From assembly GCA_934316925.1 (NCBI GenBank), contig CAKREC010000001.1, positions 1 through 64,000 of the forward strand: a stretch of 64,000 nucleotides of DNA. Reading direction: 5' to 3'. The notes beneath the pieces were generated by a model. It saw only the letters and a program-made list of their open reading frames with translations, had not been told where the DNA came from and did not search any database. Both the position numbers and the translations under genes were made by a program. Shown here piece by piece: positions 1 to 11,303 of this stretch. This DNA comes from an uncultured Eubacterium sp. (lineage in GTDB: Bacteria > Bacillota > Clostridia > Lachnospirales > Lachnospiraceae). How positions within the stretch are numbered: the first letter of the stretch is position 1; the number at the start of each line of letters is the position of its first letter.

Positions 1-150
1 TCGTTGTCGCTATCGCGTCAACAAGATATATCTTATCAGATTTCTTTGCTTTTGTCAACAACTTTTTTAACTTTTTTTCAAAAGTTTTTGAAGTTTCTTT
101 TTGATGATGAATCAGTCAAGATCTTATCAAAATACTTCTTTGCTGTTGAA

Positions 151-238
151 CGGAGAAGGAGGGATTTGAACCCTCGCGCCGCGCGAACGACCTACACCCT
201 TAGCAGGGGCGCCTCTTCAGCCACTTGAGTACTTCTCC
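151..238 (-). tRNA. tRNA-Ser (anticodon GCT)
   Basis: An 88-nt minus-strand cloverleaf with a long variable arm, as expected for class II tRNA-Ser. The acceptor stem starts GGAGAAG and closes with CTTCTCC plus discriminator G. The anticodon loop reads CTGCTAA (anticodon GCT) and the T arm carries GGTTCAAATCC. No CCA is encoded. It lies downstream of the fumarase genes but has its own promoter at 314-342. Confidence 0.95.
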
Positions 239-313
239 AGCTGAATAAATAAACAATATTCTGTTTGTTATTCAACACTACTGATAAACACTTTATCGGT
301 CAGTGCAAATGAT

Positions 314-342
314 ATTCTATCAAACTATATTATAATTGTCAA
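314..342 (-). promoter_or_regulatory. Sigma-A-type promoter for tRNA-Ser
   Basis: On the minus strand a perfect -35 TTGACA (337-342) is followed after 17 bp by a -10 TAGAAT (314-319). It points at tRNA-Ser and lies just outside the end of the fumarase beta gene. Two imperfect inverted repeats (about 245-270 and 273-304) sit in the leader between promoter and tRNA. Confidence 0.8.
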
Positions 343-377
343 TTACTTTTTTATATTATTTTTCTATTTTTTTCTAC

Positions 378-926
378 CTATCTTTTATACTTCTCTGCAG
401 CTGTTTCATATAGATTGTTCCCCTCACAATCGATCACTGTAATCACAGGGAGTTTTTCTACGTATAACTTTCGTATTGCTTCCGTTCCAAGATCATCATA
501 TGCAATTACTTCTGCTTTTTTGATACACTTTGAAAGCAGCGCTCCGGCACCACCTACTGCTGCAAAATATACGGCGGTATTTTTTTTCATAGAATTGATC
601 ACTTCCGGACTTCTCTTTCCTTTTCCGATCATTCCTGTTTCTCCGAGGTCCATCAATGTTGGAGCATATTTATCCATACGGCTGCTTGTTGTTGGACCTG
701 CCGAACCAATTACCTGACCCTCGCGGTTTGGCGTTGGTCCCAGATAATATACGATCTGATCTTTGATGTCAAATGGAAGAGATTTTCCCTGCGCCAGTTC
801 TTCTGTCATTCTTTTATGGGCAGCATCTCTTGCCGTATATACGGTACCTGTTATATATACGTAATCTCCTGCTTGAAGTTCTTTTACTTTTTCTTTTGTT
901 AATGGTGTCTCAATATATCGATCCAT
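378..926 (-). CDS. fumB: Fe-S fumarate hydratase, beta subunit
   Basis: 182 aa, the C-terminal half of class I (oxygen-labile 4Fe-4S) fumarase in its two-subunit form. It matches the Fe-S tartrate/fumarate hydro-lyase beta family, including ITGTVYTARDAAHKRM near residues 26-41 and the GPTTSSRMDKY segment near 77-87. With the alpha subunit it interconverts fumarate and malate in the cytosol. GGAGA precedes the ATG. It lies 33 bp after the alpha gene, so the two are co-transcribed, probably with gyrA. The fold alone cannot exclude tartrate dehydratase (TtdB), but fumarase is usual for Clostridia. Confidence 0.9.
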   Translation of the reverse strand: MDRYIETPLTKEKVKELQAGDYVYITGTVYTARDAAHKRMTEELAQGKSLPFDIKDQIVYYLGPTPNREGQVIGSAGPTTSSRMDKYAPTLMDLGETGMIGKGKRSPEVINSMKKNTAVYFAAVGGAGALLSKCIKKAEVIAYDDLGTEAIRKLYVEKLPVITVIDCEGNNLYETAAEKYKR

Positions 927-959
927 GGTATCTCTCCATTTCTGTAAAATAAAAGGATT

Positions 960-1802
960 TTAAATAACACGACGAATATGACGATTTACATGACAGCAGA
1001 TATTAACAGCCACTGGTAATCCCGCAATGTGCGTTGGATATGTTTCAATATTCAGTCCAATTGCGGTAACTCGTCCACCTAAACCACCAGGTCCGATTCC
1101 AAGGTTATTTACTTTTTCCAACATCTCTTCTTCTAAATCTTTTATATAAGGAATGGATGATGAAGAATTCAAATCTCTTGTCAGTGCTTTTTTGGCAAGG
1201 ATTGCACATTTTTCAAAAGTTCCGCCAATACCCACACCAATGACCATTGGAGGACAAGCGTTTGGTCCTGCGGCTTCTACCGTATCCAAAATCACTTTTT
1301 TCACGCCTTCTATACCATCTGCAGGTTTTAGCATCACAACACGACTCATATTTTCACTGCCAAAACCTTTTGGCGCTACTGTGATCGTAACCTTGTCTCC
1401 AGGCACGATCTCATAATGGATCACTCCCGGTGTATTGTCTTTTGTATTCTCCCGGATCAATGGATCTCCTACTACAGATTTACGAAGATAACCCTCCTGA
1501 TAACCCTGCCGGATTCCTTCATTGATCGCATCTTCCAAAAATTCACCTTCTATGTGAACATCCTGACCAATCTGAATAAATACAACGGTCATGCCGGTAT
1601 CCTGGCAGATCGGAATCTGGGTTTCTCCGGCAATTTTCATATTTTCTTCCAATTGAGCCAAAATCTGTCTGCCAATCGGAGACTCTTCTTTCTCTTTTCC
1701 TGCAAGAAGAGCCTCTTTGACATCCGATGAAAGCTTTACATTTACTTCCATACACATTTCTTTTATTGTCTGTGTAATTTCTTTGGTATTAATTGTTCTC
1801 AT
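960..1802 (-). CDS. fumA: Fe-S fumarate hydratase, alpha subunit
   Basis: 280 aa, the catalytic alpha subunit of class I two-subunit fumarase. Cys-containing motifs typical of the 4Fe-4S cluster are visible: PICQDTG near residue 63, NACPPM near 181 and FEKCAI near 196. The start codon lies 14 bp inside the end of gyrA, and GAGGTAGAAG in gyrA coding sequence serves as its ribosome binding site, implying translational coupling. It pairs with the beta subunit downstream. A metabolic enzyme tied directly to gyrase transcription is unusual to look at, though the functional assignment is firm at family level (fumarate versus tartrate is not fully separable). Confidence 0.9.
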   Translation of the reverse strand: MRTINTKEITQTIKEMCMEVNVKLSSDVKEALLAGKEKEESPIGRQILAQLEENMKIAGETQIPICQDTGMTVVFIQIGQDVHIEGEFLEDAINEGIRQGYQEGYLRKSVVGDPLIRENTKDNTPGVIHYEIVPGDKVTITVAPKGFGSENMSRVVMLKPADGIEGVKKVILDTVEAAGPNACPPMVIGVGIGGTFEKCAILAKKALTRDLNSSSSIPYIKDLEEEMLEKVNNLGIGPGGLGGRVTAIGLNIETYPTHIAGLPVAVNICCHVNRHIRRVI

Positions 1803-4308
1803 CTTCTACCTCGTCCTCTGTAGATTCCTGTCCATCTTCTGCGTCAGGGTCTTCCTGGACTCTGGCGATACCAGCAATCACAATATCTTTTTCGCTGTCA
1901 AGATTCATCAGTTTTACACCGGATGTGACACGACCCAGCTTAGAAATACCATCCACATCGATTCTTATAATGATTCCTTCATTTGTCATCATCATAATTT
2001 CCGTGCCATCTTCAACAATCTTTGCGCCAACTACTTTTCCGGTCTTTTCTGTAATCTTATAACATTTAACACCTTTTCCACCTCGATGTTGTGCAGAAAA
2101 TTCATCAATGTTTGTGCGCTTGCCCATGCCATATTGAGATACTAATAATATATTTTCACCCTGGATATTCAACTGCATTGCCACAACTTTATCGTCTTTT
2201 TCTAATTTCATTCCGCGAACACCGATCGATGTACGTCCCGTTGTTCGAACATCTTTTTCATGGAAACGAATACACTGGCCATTCTCCGTAACTAAAAGAA
2301 TATCCGATTGATTATCAGAAACTTTTACTTCAATCAGATCATCATCTTCCCGGAGCGTAATTGCCTGCAATCCATTTTTCCGGATGTTCTCATACTCAGC
2401 AAGAGAAGTTTTCTTAATTGTTCCATTGGTTGTTGCCATAAGAAGATACTCATCTTCATTATAATCTTTGATGGAAATTACTGCTGTGATCTTTTCTTCC
2501 GGCATAAGCTGCAACAGATTTACAATTGCTGTACCTCTCGATGTGCGGCTTGCCTCCGGTATCTCATATCCTTTCATACGATATACTCTTCCCTTGTTGG
2601 TAAAGAACATAAGATAATGATGTGTTGTCGCCATGAACAAATGCTCGATACTGTCATCTTCAATCGTCTGCATGCCCTTGATTCCTTTTCCACCTCGATG
2701 CTGGTTGCGGAAATTGTCAATGGTCATTCTCTTGATATAACCACGACGTGTCATAGCGATTACCGTATTTTCTACCGGAATCATGTCTTCCATGGAAATA
2801 TCAAACTCATCAAATCCAATCTGTGTACGTCTGTCATCTCCATACTTGTCTCTGATCTCACAGATTTCTTTTTTGATCACGCCTAATAATAATTTTTCAT
2901 CCGCAAGAATTGCTTTAAACTCTGCAATCTTTTTCATCAGCTCCGCATATTCATTTTCCAGTTTTTCACGTTCCAAACCGGTCAACGCACGAAGTCTCAT
3001 GTCAATGATTGCCTGAGCCTGCACATCATCCAACTCAAACCGCTCGATCAAATTTTCTTTTGCAATTGCTGCGCTCTTTGCTGCACGGATAATTTTAATA
3101 ACTTCATCAATATTGTCCAGTGCGATCAACAAGCCCTTTAAGATGTGTGCTCTTTCTTCTGCTTTATTCAGATCATATTTGGTTCTTCTTGTCACAACAT
3201 CTTCCTGATGTTTCAGATAATACTGAAGCATCTGAAGTAAGTTCATAACAACTGGCTCATTATTTACCAGTGCCAGCATATTTACACCAAATGTATCTTG
3301 CAGCTGTGTATGTTTATATAACTGATTTAAAATCACGTTTGCATTTACATCCTTGCGAAGTTCAATACAGATACGCATACCTTCTCTGCTCGATTCATCT
3401 CGCAGATCGGTAATACCATCGATTTTCTTTTCTTTATGTAAATCTGCAATTTTTTCAATCAATCGAGCTTTGTTTACCATAAATGGAAGTTCGGTAACAA
3501 CAATCCGGTTTTTGCCATTTGCCATAGGTTCAATATCGGTAACTGCTCTTACACGGATCTTTCCCCGGCCGGTACGATAAGCTTCTTCGATTCCACGTCG
3601 TCCTAAAATCGTAGCACCTGTTGGAAAATCCGGTCCTTTGATGATTTCCATCACTTCATCAATATCCGTTTCACGATCTTCCTCTACGCGGTTATCAATG
3701 ATCTTTACAACCGCATTGATCACCTCGCGAAGGTTGTGGGAAGGAATGTTGGTAGCCATACCAACCGCAATACCGGATGTGCCATTGACAAGAAGATTTG
3801 GAAAACGTGAAGGTAAAACAACCGGTTCTTTTTCCGTTTCATCAAAGTTTGGCATAAAATCAACGGTATTTTTATTAATGTCAGAAAGCATCTCCATGGA
3901 AATCTTACTGAGCCTTGCTTCGGTATAACGCATCGCAGCAGCACCATCGCCATCCACGGATCCAAAGTTTCCATGACCATCCACCAACGGATATCTGGTT
4001 GACCAGTCCTGAGCCAGGTTTACCAAAGCACCATAAATAGAGCTGTCTCCATGAGGATGATATTTACCCATGGTATCACCGACAATACGCGCACACTTAC
4101 GATGTGGCTTGTCCGGCGAATTTCCGAGCTCGATCATTGCATATAAAATTCGTCTTTGTACCGGTTTCAATCCATCTCTTACATCCGGCAATGCTCGCGA
4201 TGCAATAACTGACATCGCATAATCGATGTAAGAGGTTTCCATTGTCTTTTTCAGATCCACCGGCTGGATGGAATCAAAACCATCTTTATCAAAAATATTA
4301 CTATCCAT
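1789..4308 (-). CDS. gyrA: DNA gyrase subunit A
   Basis: 839 aa from the ATG at 4308. An in-frame ATG four codons upstream is actually part of the ATGGAGGT ribosome binding site, so the downstream start is preferred. GyrA breaks and rejoins DNA in the A2B2 gyrase that introduces negative supercoils. The catalytic Tyr is in [11 protein letters not shown] (about residue 128). The C-terminal beta-pinwheel carries QHRGGKG boxes (two copies) and the protein ends in an acidic tail (EDEVEDENN). In the quinolone region [10 protein letters not shown], a Gly occupies the position of E. coli Asp87. It lies 26 bp after gyrB in one operon. Confidence 0.98.
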   Translation of the reverse strand: MDSNIFDKDGFDSIQPVDLKKTMETSYIDYAMSVIASRALPDVRDGLKPVQRRILYAMIELGNSPDKPHRKCARIVGDTMGKYHPHGDSSIYGALVNLAQDWSTRYPLVDGHGNFGSVDGDGAAAMRYTEARLSKISMEMLSDINKNTVDFMPNFDETEKEPVVLPSRFPNLLVNGTSGIAVGMATNIPSHNLREVINAVVKIIDNRVEEDRETDIDEVMEIIKGPDFPTGATILGRRGIEEAYRTGRGKIRVRAVTDIEPMANGKNRIVVTELPFMVNKARLIEKIADLHKEKKIDGITDLRDESSREGMRICIELRKDVNANVILNQLYKHTQLQDTFGVNMLALVNNEPVVMNLLQMLQYYLKHQEDVVTRRTKYDLNKAEERAHILKGLLIALDNIDEVIKIIRAAKSAAIAKENLIERFELDDVQAQAIIDMRLRALTGLEREKLENEYAELMKKIAEFKAILADEKLLLGVIKKEICEIRDKYGDDRRTQIGFDEFDISMEDMIPVENTVIAMTRRGYIKRMTIDNFRNQHRGGKGIKGMQTIEDDSIEHLFMATTHHYLMFFTNKGRVYRMKGYEIPEASRTSRGTAIVNLLQLMPEEKITAVISIKDYNEDEYLLMATTNGTIKKTSLAEYENIRKNGLQAITLREDDDLIEVKVSDNQSDILLVTENGQCIRFHEKDVRTTGRTSIGVRGMKLEKDDKVVAMQLNIQGENILLVSQYGMGKRTNIDEFSAQHRGGKGVKCYKITEKTGKVVGAKIVEDGTEIMMMTNEGIIIRIDVDGISKLGRVTSGVKLMNLDSEKDIVIAGIARVQEDPDAEDGQESTEDEVEDENN

Positions 4309-4334
4309 ATGAACCTCCATTTCGAAGTGTTACT

Positions 4335-6275
<1,941 letters not shown>

Positions 6276-6282
6276 TTAAAAC

Positions 6283-7368
6283 TTATGAATTCTGTTTTGA
6301 AGTTCCTTTTATTATTTCAAATGTTCGGTCTATATTGATTCCACTTTCAATGAATTCTTCCAAACCGGTACAAGTAATAATTGTTTGAATTCCTTTTATA
6401 TTTTCTAATAAATAATTTTGGCGATTCCGATCTAACTCTGACAAAACATCATCTAATAATAAAATCGGTTTTTCACCTATAATTCTTTCAACAATGTTAA
6501 TCTCAGCCATCTTTAAGGATAAAGCTGCCGTTCGTTTCTGTCCTTGAGAACCATATTTTCTAAAATCAATCGTTCCCGACATAAACGCCATATCATCTCT
6601 ATGAGGTCCCACTGTCGTCGTTCCACCAAATACATCTCGATCCTCTGCCAAAAAAATCTGATGTTCAAAATCATCTTTTGAACAATTGGGATGATATTGC
6701 AGCTGGATCTCTTCTTTTCCTCCGGTTAACTTTTGATGCTGAACCCTGATCAACTCATTCAATTCACCAACAAAATCTGTGCGGATCTCTATAATCTTTT
6801 TTCCATAATCTACCAGTTGCTGATTCCATATCTCGAGTGTTTCACGAACCGCCTTTTTTTCCTGAATCTGTTTTAATAAAACATTTCTCTGTTTCAGAAC
6901 TTTTTTATATTGCGTCAGATAAAAAAGATATGCTTTATTTAACTGACAAAGTTCGATATCCAGAAATCTTCGTCTTTGCTCCGGACCATCATTGATAATT
7001 CCAAGATCCTCTGGCGAAAAAAATACGATATTGGATAATCCAAGCAATTCATTGGAATTTTTGATCGGGAGTCCATCCACAGCAATTCCTTTTGAACTGC
7101 CCCGCCTCATATGGATTTCAACTTTAAATGTCCTGTTTTTTTTCTCGATGAAATAACGGATATGTGATTCTTTCTGGTCAAATTTGATCATATCCCTGTC
7201 TTTGCTGCCCTTATGAGACTTTGTAGTTCCTCCTACATAAATCGCCTCAAGCACATTGGTCTTTCCCTGCGCATTGTCTCCGTATAAGACATTTGTGCCG
7301 GGATGAAACTGAAAACTTGCTCTTTCATAATTTCTGAAATTGCTCAGTTCCAAAGACTGAATCATCAT
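6283..7368 (-). CDS. recF: DNA replication and repair protein RecF
   Basis: 361 aa SMC-like ATPase that helps load RecA at gaps with RecO and RecR. Walker A GDNAQGKTN is near residue 34; the signature and Walker B region (YGSQGQKRTAALSLK, ILLLDDVLSELD) lies near 270-310. The gene starts with two consecutive ATG codons; the first overlaps the yaaA stop as ATGA, so the pair are translationally coupled. Length and position between yaaA and gyrB are canonical. Confidence 0.97.
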   Translation of the reverse strand: MMIQSLELSNFRNYERASFQFHPGTNVLYGDNAQGKTNVLEAIYVGGTTKSHKGSKDRDMIKFDQKESHIRYFIEKKNRTFKVEIHMRRGSSKGIAVDGLPIKNSNELLGLSNIVFFSPEDLGIINDGPEQRRRFLDIELCQLNKAYLFYLTQYKKVLKQRNVLLKQIQEKKAVRETLEIWNQQLVDYGKKIIEIRTDFVGELNELIRVQHQKLTGGKEEIQLQYHPNCSKDDFEHQIFLAEDRDVFGGTTTVGPHRDDMAFMSGTIDFRKYGSQGQKRTAALSLKMAEINIVERIIGEKPILLLDDVLSELDRNRQNYLLENIKGIQTIITCTGLEEFIESGINIDRTFEIIKGTSKQNS

Positions 7369-7577
7369 AAACCAACAACCTCAACCTTGATTCCGTGAAA
7401 TTCAAAAACATCTCCCGGATATAATTTTTTTCCTCTTCTTGTATCTACTTCACCATTGACCAGAACTTCCCCATCCTGGATCAAAACTTTGGCTTCTACA
7501 CCAGAGCCTACCAGTCCGGCCAATTTGAGCGCCTGTCCCAGCTTGATATATTCATCATGAATCGTTATCTGCTCCAT
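7365..7577 (-). CDS. yaaA: S4-domain RNA-binding protein YaaA/RlbA
   Basis: 70 aa, an almost pure S4 RNA-binding domain: LGQALKLAGLVGSGVEAK, then VLIQDGEVLVNGEVDTRRGKKL. The family sits between dnaN and recF in most Firmicutes and has been linked to ribosome assembly. It overlaps the recF start by 4 bp and follows dnaN by 16 bp. The exact role is not shown by the sequence; the identity is clear from size, domain and position. Confidence 0.93.
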   Translation of the reverse strand: MEQITIHDEYIKLGQALKLAGLVGSGVEAKVLIQDGEVLVNGEVDTRRGKKLYPGDVFEFHGIKVEVVGL

Positions 7578-7593
7578 AAAACTTTCTTCCTTT

Positions 7594-8694
7594 CTAGTTC
7601 ATATTTACCGGAAGAATCAAATAAATATAGGACTCTTCATTATTTTTGATAAAGCATGGTGCATTTGAATTGAAGAGATATAAATACACATCTTCGTCAT
7701 CAATTACTTTTAATACATCAATGATATATTTGGGATTGAATGCGATCGTAATATCTTTTCCTTCTTTTTCTGCATTAACTTCTTCATCCATCGATCCAAT
7801 CTTGGTATTCATCTCTAATTGAATCTCATTATCTTTGATGTGAAGAATAACCGGTTTCTTTTCTGCCTCACGGAGCAGAAGAGTAGCACGATCGATACAT
7901 CCAAATAAATCCTGCTTATTTACTTTAACTTTTGTTTCATAGTTATTTTTGAGCATCTGCTCAATATTATAAAAATTTCCTTCAATCAGACGGGAGATAA
8001 CCATGGTTTCTCCAAACTCAAATAAAACATGATTTTTCGAGAAAGAAATCACAACTTCGTCTTCCATATCACCGGTAAGGATCTTGCTGATTTCATTTAA
8101 TGTTTTACCAGGGATGACAACCTTAATGTGATCGTAGCTTTCTTTTAATTGGATCTTACGGATCGATACACGAACCAGATCGAGTGATGCAATCTTAAAT
8201 TCATCCCCATTGATCTCAAATAACTCACCAGTAAGAATCTTGTTACTTTCATTATCAGAAATTGAGAAGATCGTCTGACGGATCATTTCTTTTAAAGTGA
8301 ATTGCGAAATCACAATTTTCTTTTCCACTTCAATCTGAGGCAGCATAGGAAATTCTTCATGATCAATACCAGGAATATTGAACTTTGCTTTACCACAGAA
8401 TAAAAGGATATTGTTGTTTTCATCGACTTCAAAATTCACATCTTCATCCGGAAGTCGTCTTACAATATCAGCAATCATTTTTGCATTTACTAAGATGATA
8501 CCTTCTTCTTGTACAGTAGCAGGAATTTTAGTTTCAATACCAAGCTGCATATCGTTGGTGGTCAATTTAATACTTTCATCCTTAGCTTCAATAACTACAC
8601 ATTCAAGAATTGGCATTGTAGTCTTTCCTGGAACTGCTTTCAGTGCAATGTTAATTCCATTGTTAAAGTTATTTTTGGTACAAGTAAATTTCAT
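7594..8694 (-). CDS. dnaN: DNA polymerase III beta sliding clamp
   Basis: 366 aa, the usual size for the ring-forming processivity clamp with three repeated clamp domains. It starts MKFTCTKNNF and ends with the typical YIYLILPVNMN strand. It tethers PolC/DnaE and many repair proteins to DNA. An AAGGAG box precedes the start. It is separated from dnaA by a 259-bp non-coding gap with DnaA-box-like sequences, and probably has its own promoter there as well as read-through from dnaA. Confidence 0.98.
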   Translation of the reverse strand: MKFTCTKNNFNNGINIALKAVPGKTTMPILECVVIEAKDESIKLTTNDMQLGIETKIPATVQEEGIILVNAKMIADIVRRLPDEDVNFEVDENNNILLFCGKAKFNIPGIDHEEFPMLPQIEVEKKIVISQFTLKEMIRQTIFSISDNESNKILTGELFEINGDEFKIASLDLVRVSIRKIQLKESYDHIKVVIPGKTLNEISKILTGDMEDEVVISFSKNHVLFEFGETMVISRLIEGNFYNIEQMLKNNYETKVKVNKQDLFGCIDRATLLLREAEKKPVILHIKDNEIQLEMNTKIGSMDEEVNAEKEGKDITIAFNPKYIIDVLKVIDDEDVYLYLFNSNAPCFIKNNEESYIYLILPVNMN

Positions 8695-8953
8695 AGTGTG
8701 GGTAACTCCTTTCAGTGGATAAGTTAAGTTGAATTTTTCTTTAATATAAAATATAAGGATAAGGTAGTAATCGTAGTAATAGGTGCTGTGGAAATGTTGG
8801 TAAGTCTCAGAGCATCGATAAATACTGGCTTTCCCTTAAATCTAATCGGTTGGTAACAAGGTTTGTAAAATGATACCATTGTGCAATAAAATTGGATGGT
8901 ATATAAATATCAACATAAAATGTCGCAAAATAAACAGGTTGTCCACAAAGTTA
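8695..8953. other. Probable oriC segment between dnaA and dnaN
   Basis: A 259-bp AT-rich non-coding gap between dnaA and dnaN, the place of the unwinding element in Bacillus-type origins. Near-consensus DnaA boxes are TTGTCCACA at 8939-8947 (one mismatch to TTATCCACA), AGTGGATAA at 8714-8722 (one mismatch) and a weak TGTGGAAAT at 8787-8795. Gene direction flips from minus to plus just past dnaA. The number of good boxes is small, so the origin may be bipartite with the gap upstream of dnaA. Confidence 0.6.
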
Positions 8954-10324
8954 TCAAGGGGTAAGCTTCTTTTTCAGAATATCGATGGTTGCAACCAGCT
9001 CATTATCCTCAAGAAGTGCTTTTTTTATTTTGTTGACACCGTGGATAACTGTCGTATGATTGTTTCTACGGAGCTTTGTGGCGATTTCAGTTTGTGTAAG
9101 ATTTGTCAATTCATCACATAAGTACATACAGATCTGTCTTGGATAAGTCAGATTTCTTGTCTTCTTGTCGGAGAGAAGAGAGTCCTTGTCCAAATGGAAA
9201 TGATCGGTCACAACTTCAATAATATAATCTGCTGTGATCGTAATTTCTTCATCCGGTGATATAAAATCCTTTAAAGCATTCTCTGCAACAGACAATGTGA
9301 TTTCTTCTCCCGGTTTTGCCAGACGGGAAAAGAGGGTAACTTTCTTATAAGCACCTTCCAGATCTCGAATGTTTGATTTTACGTTGGAAGCAATGTATTC
9401 CAATATTTCATCGGACAGTGCATTGGTCTTGTCGTTTGCCTGCTTATTTTTCAAAATAGCCATACTTGTCTCGAAATCAGGTGGCTGAATATCAATCGTC
9501 ATGCCGGAATTGAATCGGGAACGATAACGCATATCCAGTTCTTCCATCTGATTTGGTGGACGATCACTGGAGATAACCAGTTGCTTGCCGGATTGATACA
9601 GGGCTTCGAATGTATGGAAAAATTCAGCCTGTGTACCTGGTTTACCAATAATAAACTGAATATCATCGATCAAAAGAACATCGACAGTACGATATTTCTT
9701 TCGCATATTGGCAGTAGCAGTGTCATCGACCTTTCCGGTACGGATAGCTTCTACTACATTGTTGGTAAAATCTTCACTTGTGGTATAAAGAACTTGAAGT
9801 TCAGGATTGTTCTCAATGATGTAACGTGCGATCGAATGCATCAGGTGAGTTTTGCCAAGTCCTGGTCCACTATAAAGAAAAAGAGGATTGTAAACCTGAC
9901 CATGTGGATTTTCAGCAACTGCCAAAGCTGCTGCATAAGCTATATTATTGGTTCCACTTACCACAAAATTATCAAAAGAATGTTCTCGACTCAGGAAAGG
10001 ATACTTTTGAAAAATCTGATCCTCATTTATATAGGAAGAAACTCCTTTTTTTTCAATGTCATTTTTATACTGAAAAACGACATTTACTTCAAAACCTGTG
10101 ATCACTTCAATGGATATCTGGAGTGGAAGACGGTATTTCTTATCAATGAGATTGAGGATATCTCCCTGCTTATCCTGATCGATGGAAATGATAACAGTTC
10201 CATTTTCACAGGAGAAGAATTCCAGTGGTTCGATCCATGTCCGAAATATGACACCATTGATAAGGTATGTATCCCTTAGATATGTAATTATTTCGCTCCA
10301 TTTGTCCTTAATTTGCGTTTTCAT
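8954..10324 (-). CDS. dnaA: Chromosomal replication initiator DnaA
   Basis: 456 aa. Domain I (residues about 1-85) begins with a helical WSEIITYLRD segment. A short linker leads to the AAA+ core with Walker A GPGLGKTH (about 152-159) and Walker B VLLIDDIQF. Domain IV carries the DnaA-box-binding signature RRNNHTTVIHGVNKI near 425. It opens the origin and recruits helicase. The ATG follows TAGGAAATTTGA. It is transcribed away from rpmH, with DnaA-box-like sites on both flanks suggesting the usual autoregulation. Confidence 0.98.
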   Translation of the reverse strand: MKTQIKDKWSEIITYLRDTYLINGVIFRTWIEPLEFFSCENGTVIISIDQDKQGDILNLIDKKYRLPLQISIEVITGFEVNVVFQYKNDIEKKGVSSYINEDQIFQKYPFLSREHSFDNFVVSGTNNIAYAAALAVAENPHGQVYNPLFLYSGPGLGKTHLMHSIARYIIENNPELQVLYTTSEDFTNNVVEAIRTGKVDDTATANMRKKYRTVDVLLIDDIQFIIGKPGTQAEFFHTFEALYQSGKQLVISSDRPPNQMEELDMRYRSRFNSGMTIDIQPPDFETSMAILKNKQANDKTNALSDEILEYIASNVKSNIRDLEGAYKKVTLFSRLAKPGEEITLSVAENALKDFISPDEEITITADYIIEVVTDHFHLDKDSLLSDKKTRNLTYPRQICMYLCDELTNLTQTEIATKLRRNNHTTVIHGVNKIKKALLEDNELVATIDILKKKLTP

Positions 10325-10461
10325 TCAAATTTCCTACCTATCTATGTTAAAATTAAAATATGGCTAAAAACATACAATTTAATTGTACTACAAAAAGTAT
10401 ATAAAATCAATTTTTATTCACATTATAATAAGGAAAAATGTTGATAATTTCTAATATTTTC
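10325..10461. promoter_or_regulatory. dnaA upstream region, possible second origin half
   Basis: AT-rich gap between the divergent dnaA and rpmH genes. One DnaA-box-like TTATTCACA (10414-10422, one mismatch) is present. A TATAAT on the minus strand (complement at 10422-10427) could be the dnaA -10 element, but no convincing -35 is seen. Bacillus-type bipartite origins have box clusters on both sides of dnaA; here the evidence is thin. Confidence 0.4.
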
Positions 10462-10490
10462 TTGACTAATGTAAGAATAGATAATATAAT
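10462..10490 (+). promoter_or_regulatory. Promoter of the rpmH-rnpA-yidC operon
   Basis: -35 TTGACT (10462-10467), a 17-bp spacer and a perfect -10 TATAAT (10485-10490). Transcription would start near 10497, leaving a leader of about 50 nt before rpmH. Confidence 0.85.
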
Positions 10491-10547
10491 GAGGCTTGAT
10501 ACGGATTTCGATATTAATTAAATGAAGATAGAAGGAGGTGTATGCAA

Positions 10548-10682
10548 ATGAAAATGACATTTCAGCCTAAAAAAAGACAGAGATCTAAAGTTCATGGTTT
10601 CCGTAAAAGAATGAGTACTGCAAACGGAAGAAAGGTACTTGCTAAGAGAAGAGCAAAGGGAAGAAAGAAATTATCTGCATAA
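10548..10682 (+). CDS. rpmH: 50S ribosomal protein L34
   Basis: A 44-aa, strongly basic protein starting [12 protein letters not shown] and ending GRKKLSA, which is the universal L34 pattern. An in-frame ATG two codons upstream (10542) lies only 3 nt from the AAGGAGG box, so the ATG at 10548 (9-nt spacing) is chosen. L34 is a late-assembling protein of the large subunit. It leads the rpmH-rnpA-yidD-yidC-jag operon. A hairpin follows that begins inside its stop codon. Confidence 0.97.
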   Translation: MKMTFQPKKRQRSKVHGFRKRMSTANGRKVLAKRRAKGRKKLSA

Positions 10683-10710
10683 GGTCGCATTTTGTGGCCT
10701 TTTCTTCTCT
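10681..10710 (+). terminator. Attenuator-like hairpin between rpmH and rnpA
   Basis: AAGGTCGC (10681-10688) pairs with GTGGCCTT (10694-10701) across a 5-nt loop and is followed by the T-rich TTCTTCTCT. Two pairs are wobbles, so it is moderately stable. It probably lets L34 mRNA accumulate over the downstream genes. Confidence 0.6.
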
Positions 10711-10733
10711 GCATCTATAGTGAGGAAAAAGCA

Positions 10734-11063
10734 TTGTTTGAAAAATTAGGGAAAAATCCTGAATTTCAAAAGGTTTATAAAACAGGTAAATCAAAAGCAA
10801 ATAAGTATCTGGTCATGTATGTAGTGACAGGGGAGAGTGGTCCCAATCGTTATGGCTTTTCTGTAAGTAAAAAAGTTGGTAACAGTGTCGTGCGTCATCA
10901 CATTACCAGATTATTAAGAGAATCCGTTCGTAAGAATGACGCACTTGTAAAAGAAGGCAATCGAATTATCATTATTGCCAGACCCGGTGTAAAAGAAAAA
11001 AAATTTGAAGATGTTGACGGTGCAGTAATTCATTTGTTAGGGTTGCATAGATTATTGAAGTGA
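10734..11063 (+). CDS. rnpA: Ribonuclease P protein component
   Basis: 109 aa from a TTG start at 10734, preceded by GTGAGGAAA. A longer in-frame TTG at 10692 would lie inside the intergenic hairpin and adds a non-homologous hydrophobic stretch, so it was rejected. The start then aligns with the family pattern (EKLGKNPEFQKVYKTGKS). The RNR-type basic motif is visible in VRHHITRLLRESVR. It binds RNase P RNA and helps mature tRNA 5' ends. It ends 9 bp before yidD. Confidence 0.93.
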   Translation: MFEKLGKNPEFQKVYKTGKSKANKYLVMYVVTGESGPNRYGFSVSKKVGNSVVRHHITRLLRESVRKNDALVKEGNRIIIIARPGVKEKKFEDVDGAVIHLLGLHRLLK

Positions 11064-11072
11064 TGTGATTGT

Positions 11073-11285
11073 TTGAAAAGAATATTTTTGGCAGTGTTAC
11101 ACATATATCAAAAGTTTATATCGCCTTTAAAAAGAACACCTTGTTGTATCTATTATCCATGTTGCTCTGATTATGCCATACAGGCAATCGGAAAATATGG
11201 TGTTGCAAAGGGTGGTTTTTTGGCTACAAAAAGAATATTGAGATGCCACCCATTTCATAAAGGTGGCTATGATCCTGTACCGTGA
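11073..11285 (+). CDS. yidD: Membrane protein insertion efficiency factor YidD
   Basis: 70 aa, start TTG. It carries the family's cysteine-rich core [20 protein letters not shown] followed by [17 protein letters not shown], the highly conserved YidD tail. It assists membrane protein insertion beside YidC. There is no strong ribosome binding site, which suggests translational coupling to rnpA 9 bp upstream. Canonical place between rnpA and yidC. Confidence 0.95.
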   Translation: MKRIFLAVLHIYQKFISPLKRTPCCIYYPCCSDYAIQAIGKYGVAKGGFLATKRILRCHPFHKGGYDPVP

Positions 11286-11303
11286 TAACGGGAGGAAAGA
11301 AAC

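Noticed and set aside
4..228. 74-aa plus-strand reading frame at the left edge
   Set aside because: It runs through the antisense of tRNA-Ser, begins at the window edge and has no ribosome binding site.
2308..2886. 192-aa plus-strand frame
   Set aside because: Wholly antisense to gyrA; composition and lack of a start signal mark it as a shadow.
9581..10279. 232-aa plus-strand frame
   Set aside because: Antisense to dnaA with no homology or ribosome binding site.
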